Below, in pieces: positions 60,770-64,000 of a stretch of DNA of 64,000 nucleotides (its first letter is position 1; the number at the start of each line of letters is the position of its first letter). Under the pieces are notes generated by a model that ran no database searches, had not been told where the DNA came from, and was given only the letters and a program-made list of their open reading frames with translations. The stretch is taken from NCBI GenBank assembly GCA_015143295.1, contig CM026554.1, forward strand, positions 54,372,627 to 54,436,626, given 5' to 3'. Origin of the DNA: Tetracentron sinense. Its lineage: Eukaryota > Streptophyta > Magnoliopsida > Trochodendrales > Trochodendraceae. A program made the position numbers and the translations under genes.

Positions 60770-60930
60770 CAATTAGCTAGCTTCTCGGGTTTACTCATGT
60801 GGTTGTGTGTTCAACTCCTACTTCTTGACTTACCTAGTATTTGTAGAGAAAATTCTAAATGAGTCGGTGCAGATAAGCGAATGGACTAGTCTTTAGCTTG
60901 AAGGCTTTGAGACACCCTCCGTTACAATAA
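60770..60930 (+). mobile_element. Possible tRNA-derived SINE
   Basis: GGTGCAATTAGCTAGC (A-box-like) is followed 30 bp on by GTGTGTTCAACTCCTAC (B-box-like). Then about 110 bp follow, ending before an AATAAATAAATA stretch. The layout suits a plant SINE but the boxes are imperfect. Confidence 0.4.
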
Positions 60931-60989
60931 TTAAATAAATATATACATAGATAGAGAGAGAGAGAGCAGTGATTAGCAAACCATGTGGT

Positions 60990-61245
60990 TCACTATATAT
61001 CTTACCATCGTGTCTCTTAATCCTTATTAAAAGATTCACTAGTGGGTTGAACAATATAACATTGATTTAAAGAAAAATTAACTTTGATCAAGAATTTTTA
61101 ACTCTTAAGATTAATATATACATATTAAAAAAATAATATATATTATTGAATCCCAAAAGTTTTCTAACCAAAACAAACAAAAACAATTCCCAAAGGTTAG
61201 TGAATCATAACCATAGTGAATAAGGGTTTAAAGGAGATGTGTTGC
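60990..61245. mobile_element. Palindromic MITE family copy next to a GA tract
   Basis: Left part ATCGTGTCTCTTAATCC then AAAAGATTCACTAGTGGG; right part GGTTAGTGAATCATAACCAT then AAGGAGATGTG. It begins AGTGATTAGCAAACCATGTG right after a (GA)n tract at 60952-60967. Confidence 0.55.
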
Positions 61246-61576
61246 CCTGTGTGCACTATGAGCCGATCTCATCCGATTACTTGGGCAAGTAATAGTTAAT
61301 TTGAATTAGTCTAGATATACTCCAAAGTGTACTCATAAATATACTCTCAAATCCTAACCGTTTATCTCAATTACTAAATGGTTAGGATTAGAGCTAACGT
61401 GACATTGGAAAAGATAAGCCGACTCAAATCATGACCCCTTTTGCACCTCACTTCTTGCGCCAGTGGTGGGGTGTGACCTCTATGTTGAGGGAGGTCTAGG
61501 GATCTAATCTCCTCGGGTGATGAGTATGCAAGAGCTCCAATCCCAGACTAACCACTAATCATACTAACATAAATAA

Positions 61577-61893
61577 GGCTCCGTTCTTTTAGTGGAACTT
61601 TTGAAATCTAGAACTTTCATTGTTTCATGCCTAATTTTACTTATTGTTTAGAACTATATTATTTAATAGAGTGCAAAAGTTCTACAAATATAGAACTTTC
61701 AAGTTCCACCAAAATTCTTGAATTTTTGAAGTTCCATAGAAGTGAAACTTCTAACTAAATTGAACTCACAAATTTGAGATACCATCGAGTAAAATGATTA
61801 AAAACCCTCTCCCCTATCTTCTCAGACTCTTGCCACTTGTTCCAAAACATTGATGTTCTGAACTTTTAAAAGTTCTACCGAAAGAACGTAGCC
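61577..61893. mobile_element. PIF/Harbinger (Tourist-like) MITE
   Basis: The left end GGCTCCGTTCTTTTAGTGGA pairs with the inverse of the right end, GGCTACGTTCTTTCGGTAGA; both continue ACTTTT. The 3 bp duplication TAA lies at 61574-61576 and 61894-61896. At 317 bp with a TAA/TTA target, it fits Tourist-like MITEs. Confidence 0.8.
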
Positions 61894-62542
61894 TAAATGA
61901 TATTCAAAGAAAAAAAGAACATAGATAAGTGATGCTCTAGAACAAAAAAAAGCATCTATTATCTTTAACATAGCATACACAATCTATACTATATATCTAA
62001 AGAAATTAGGGTGCCAACATGGCACCCCTGTTTGATATGCGTTTTTGAGTTTTTGATGCCTCATCATTCTATTACACACTGTCATTTATTACATCTCTTG
62101 GTATACTCAACCATTGAAGAAAACGTCTTCTCGTCCGTTTAACAGCGTCCACGACCCTTGGAAATTGGAGAAAGACTCATCCCCTTCTCAATGACGCTTC
62201 GAAATTGCTTTATCTGTCTTGAGGATTTAATCTACCAAAATAAATCATCTCCCAACCACAGGATTTAATTTACTGTCCCACGGCACACCTTAACTTCATT
62301 GACGTTACCACATGACCCCTTAACCTTATTGAAGTTACCACATGACCCCTTAACCTCATTCGGTAGCTTTCATAATGGAAATGGAGTATGTATAAAAGCG
62401 CACTCACTTGAATCTGACTCGTCTGAGCTCCCTTGCGCCGCCTAGCAATAATCTGATGGTAATGTAGACACCAGGCTCATCCTACTCAACCCATTTTGTC
62501 TCCAGATAGCTGGCTCCATGTCATTGTTTGAGGAATGGTAAG

Positions 62543-63089
62543 CAATGTTATCTAGGCACGTGGTACGAGTGCCAAGTGTCCAAGTGTCTAGGGGTGTTCG
62601 ACACGAAAAGCTTTGAAAATCCCAATACGGTGGCACGGTCGTATAATTTTTTTTTTAATGATTGAATATATATTATAACTCAATATATTTAAATAACAAT
62701 AATAATAATAAGAAGGGATCACCCAATTTTTTTTAAAAAGAACATACCTAAGTTATAAAAAATATTCATATAGAGAGTAGAAATGAACAACAAGAAAGAA
62801 GAAGAGAGAGATGTACACATTGATCGTTGTAGTTGCCGCTGCTCTGCTAGTAAAATTTCATCTATATTTTCAAAAAAGCAACACAATTTGACAAAAAGTT
62901 CTTTGCAATTGTATTTTTAAAATAACACGACATAATTGAAGCACCATGTGTCTAATCATAATGTTAATGACACCATGACATGGTATACGCACGTATCAAG
63001 GAGTGTCGTGTCGTGCTATGGAGTGTAGTGTCGTGTCCAAGTGTTGGCATGACAAAATTTGAGAAAACTGAAATATCTTGGTAACACTA
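62543..63089. mobile_element. hAT non-autonomous element with exact 8 bp TSD
   Basis: The ends are CAATGTTATCTAG and, inverted, TAGTGTTACCAAG. The exact duplication ATGGTAAG flanks it at 62535-62542 and 63090-63097. Subterminal GTGTC/GACAC motifs are dense at both ends. 547 bp, AT-rich middle, no coding. Confidence 0.85.
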
Positions 63090-63935
63090 ATGGTAAGAAG
63101 TGTGTGTGTCGAATTATAAAGAAGGGGATGCACATTACTTAGAGGAGATGGGGTGAGGATTTGGCTATGGTGGGAAGAGAGAGCTGCAATACCACTCGCC
63201 CACCTTGTGATTTAATATATCACATCTCTCTCTCTCTCTCTCTTTTCATTGAGTTTTAACTGGATTCTGTTTTGAAGCTTCCATGCTTGATGAAATGTTT
63301 CATTTGGATTCTTTTACATTCATGTAAATTGATTAATATACGTTGTTTGACAGGACAACTTTACGCATCGAGCTGCTTGGTTCCCAAGCGTGCCTAAGGT
63401 TCCCATGCTTTTGCCTCTTCTCAAATGTTGTGTTATTTATTGTAGGATTGAAAGAAATACCCATATTTTTGGTATTGACTTCTATTTCAAATTCTCCTTT
63501 TAAATTCTCTTTAACGATTTCATCATGTTGAGAAGTTCTTTTTTTTTTTTTTGTCTCAAATGAATTAATTATAGTATTTCTCAAATGTTAATTTTCTTTG
63601 GCTTTATTGGATGTACAACGGGTGTTTGCTGAAATGTCATAACAAATATTGTATCTTGAAATTCATTTTTTGCAGTATTTCCAATTAATGGGTATTACTT
63701 GAAGTCGCTTGATTCGTCCTGGGATTGCTGAAGCATCATTCCTTTGTCTTGAAAGGAGAATATCATGGAAACAACCCAAAAGAGTGAAAGTGCATTTTCA
63801 TTTTATCAGCAACACCTGGTTAACAGACATGAATTTGAGTTTCAAATTACTCCAATATTTTTGGCAAATGCTGATCAATTAGAAACCAAAATTACACAAG
63901 GTGCAAAGCCTAGAAAAGGCAGCCAATTACCTAAA

Positions 63936-63936
63936 A

Positions 63937-63968
<32 letters not shown>

Positions 63969-64000
63969 TGGGGTTCCAAACAGCTACGCCTTTTAAAGGC
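63936..64000. mobile_element. Left end of a microsatellite-bound TIR element, cut by window edge
   Basis: A (TA)n run is followed by AGAGAG and then GGGGTTCCAAACAGCTACGC at 63969, the same terminus as the element at 53428-54475. The remainder lies beyond the window. Confidence 0.7.

Larger units (their letters stand above)
57301..64000. other. Gene-free right end, transposon-rich
   Basis: No gene is supported over 6.7 kb. It contains several palindromic MITE copies, two hAT elements, a Harbinger-type MITE, a SINE-like sequence, a short direct repeat of TTACCACATGACCCCTTAAC at about 62305-62360 and, at the edge, the start of a TIR element in a microsatellite. Confidence 0.6.

Overview
This is a plant nuclear window. 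Genes have many short exons with GT-AG introns, the intergenic DNA is AT-rich with (TA)n/(GA)n microsatellites, and the families are plant-specific (PUX1, plastid NDPK2, augmin AUG6, B-prime PP2A subunits, CXE carboxylesterases). Kilobase-sized introns full of old transposons suggest a medium or large genome, probably a woody angiosperm. I cannot name the species.

Layout from left to right: (1) the 5' part of a DUF971 (GBBH-like N-terminal) gene on the minus strand, running off the left edge; (2) 3.6 kb of layered DNA transposons and tandem repeats; (3) a six-exon RING E3 ligase gene on plus (5413-10954) whose fourth intron holds an old Ty1/copia element; (4) a minus-strand non-autonomous LTR element (11981-15429), one LTR of which carries a ~600 bp CAC/CCA expansion; (5) a small secreted His-rich peptide gene (16558-16812); (6) NDPK2 on minus (18308-21500), seven exons; (7) a CXE11-type carboxylesterase on minus (22944-28439), two exons and a 4.1 kb intron with a LINE tail; (8) a PP2A B56-type subunit on minus (31899-36919); (9) a decayed AUG6 gene on minus (40784-46093) lacking its central exons and carrying several lesions; (10) PUX1 on plus (47484-54865), seven exons; (11) a gene-free right end (54.9-64 kb) made of MITEs, hAT elements, tandem duplications and an LTR-like remnant.

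The genes are housekeeping loci with no shared pathway. What links them is ancestry: PUX1, CXE11 and, as I recall, DUF971 map close together on Arabidopsis chromosome 3, and AUG6 lies in the paired segment on chromosome 5, so this window looks like the unsplit ancestral block. No operons, CRISPR arrays, rRNA or tRNA genes were seen. The most notable observations are the AUG6 pseudogene at its probable ancestral locus, a TIR family that sits inside (TA)n/(GA)n microsatellites (one copy carrying a coding-like fragment), a palindromic MITE family with at least nine copies, a CAC expansion inside an LTR, and a fresh 364 bp tandem duplication full of GACAACG palindromes. I did not find a convincing new multi-gene system.
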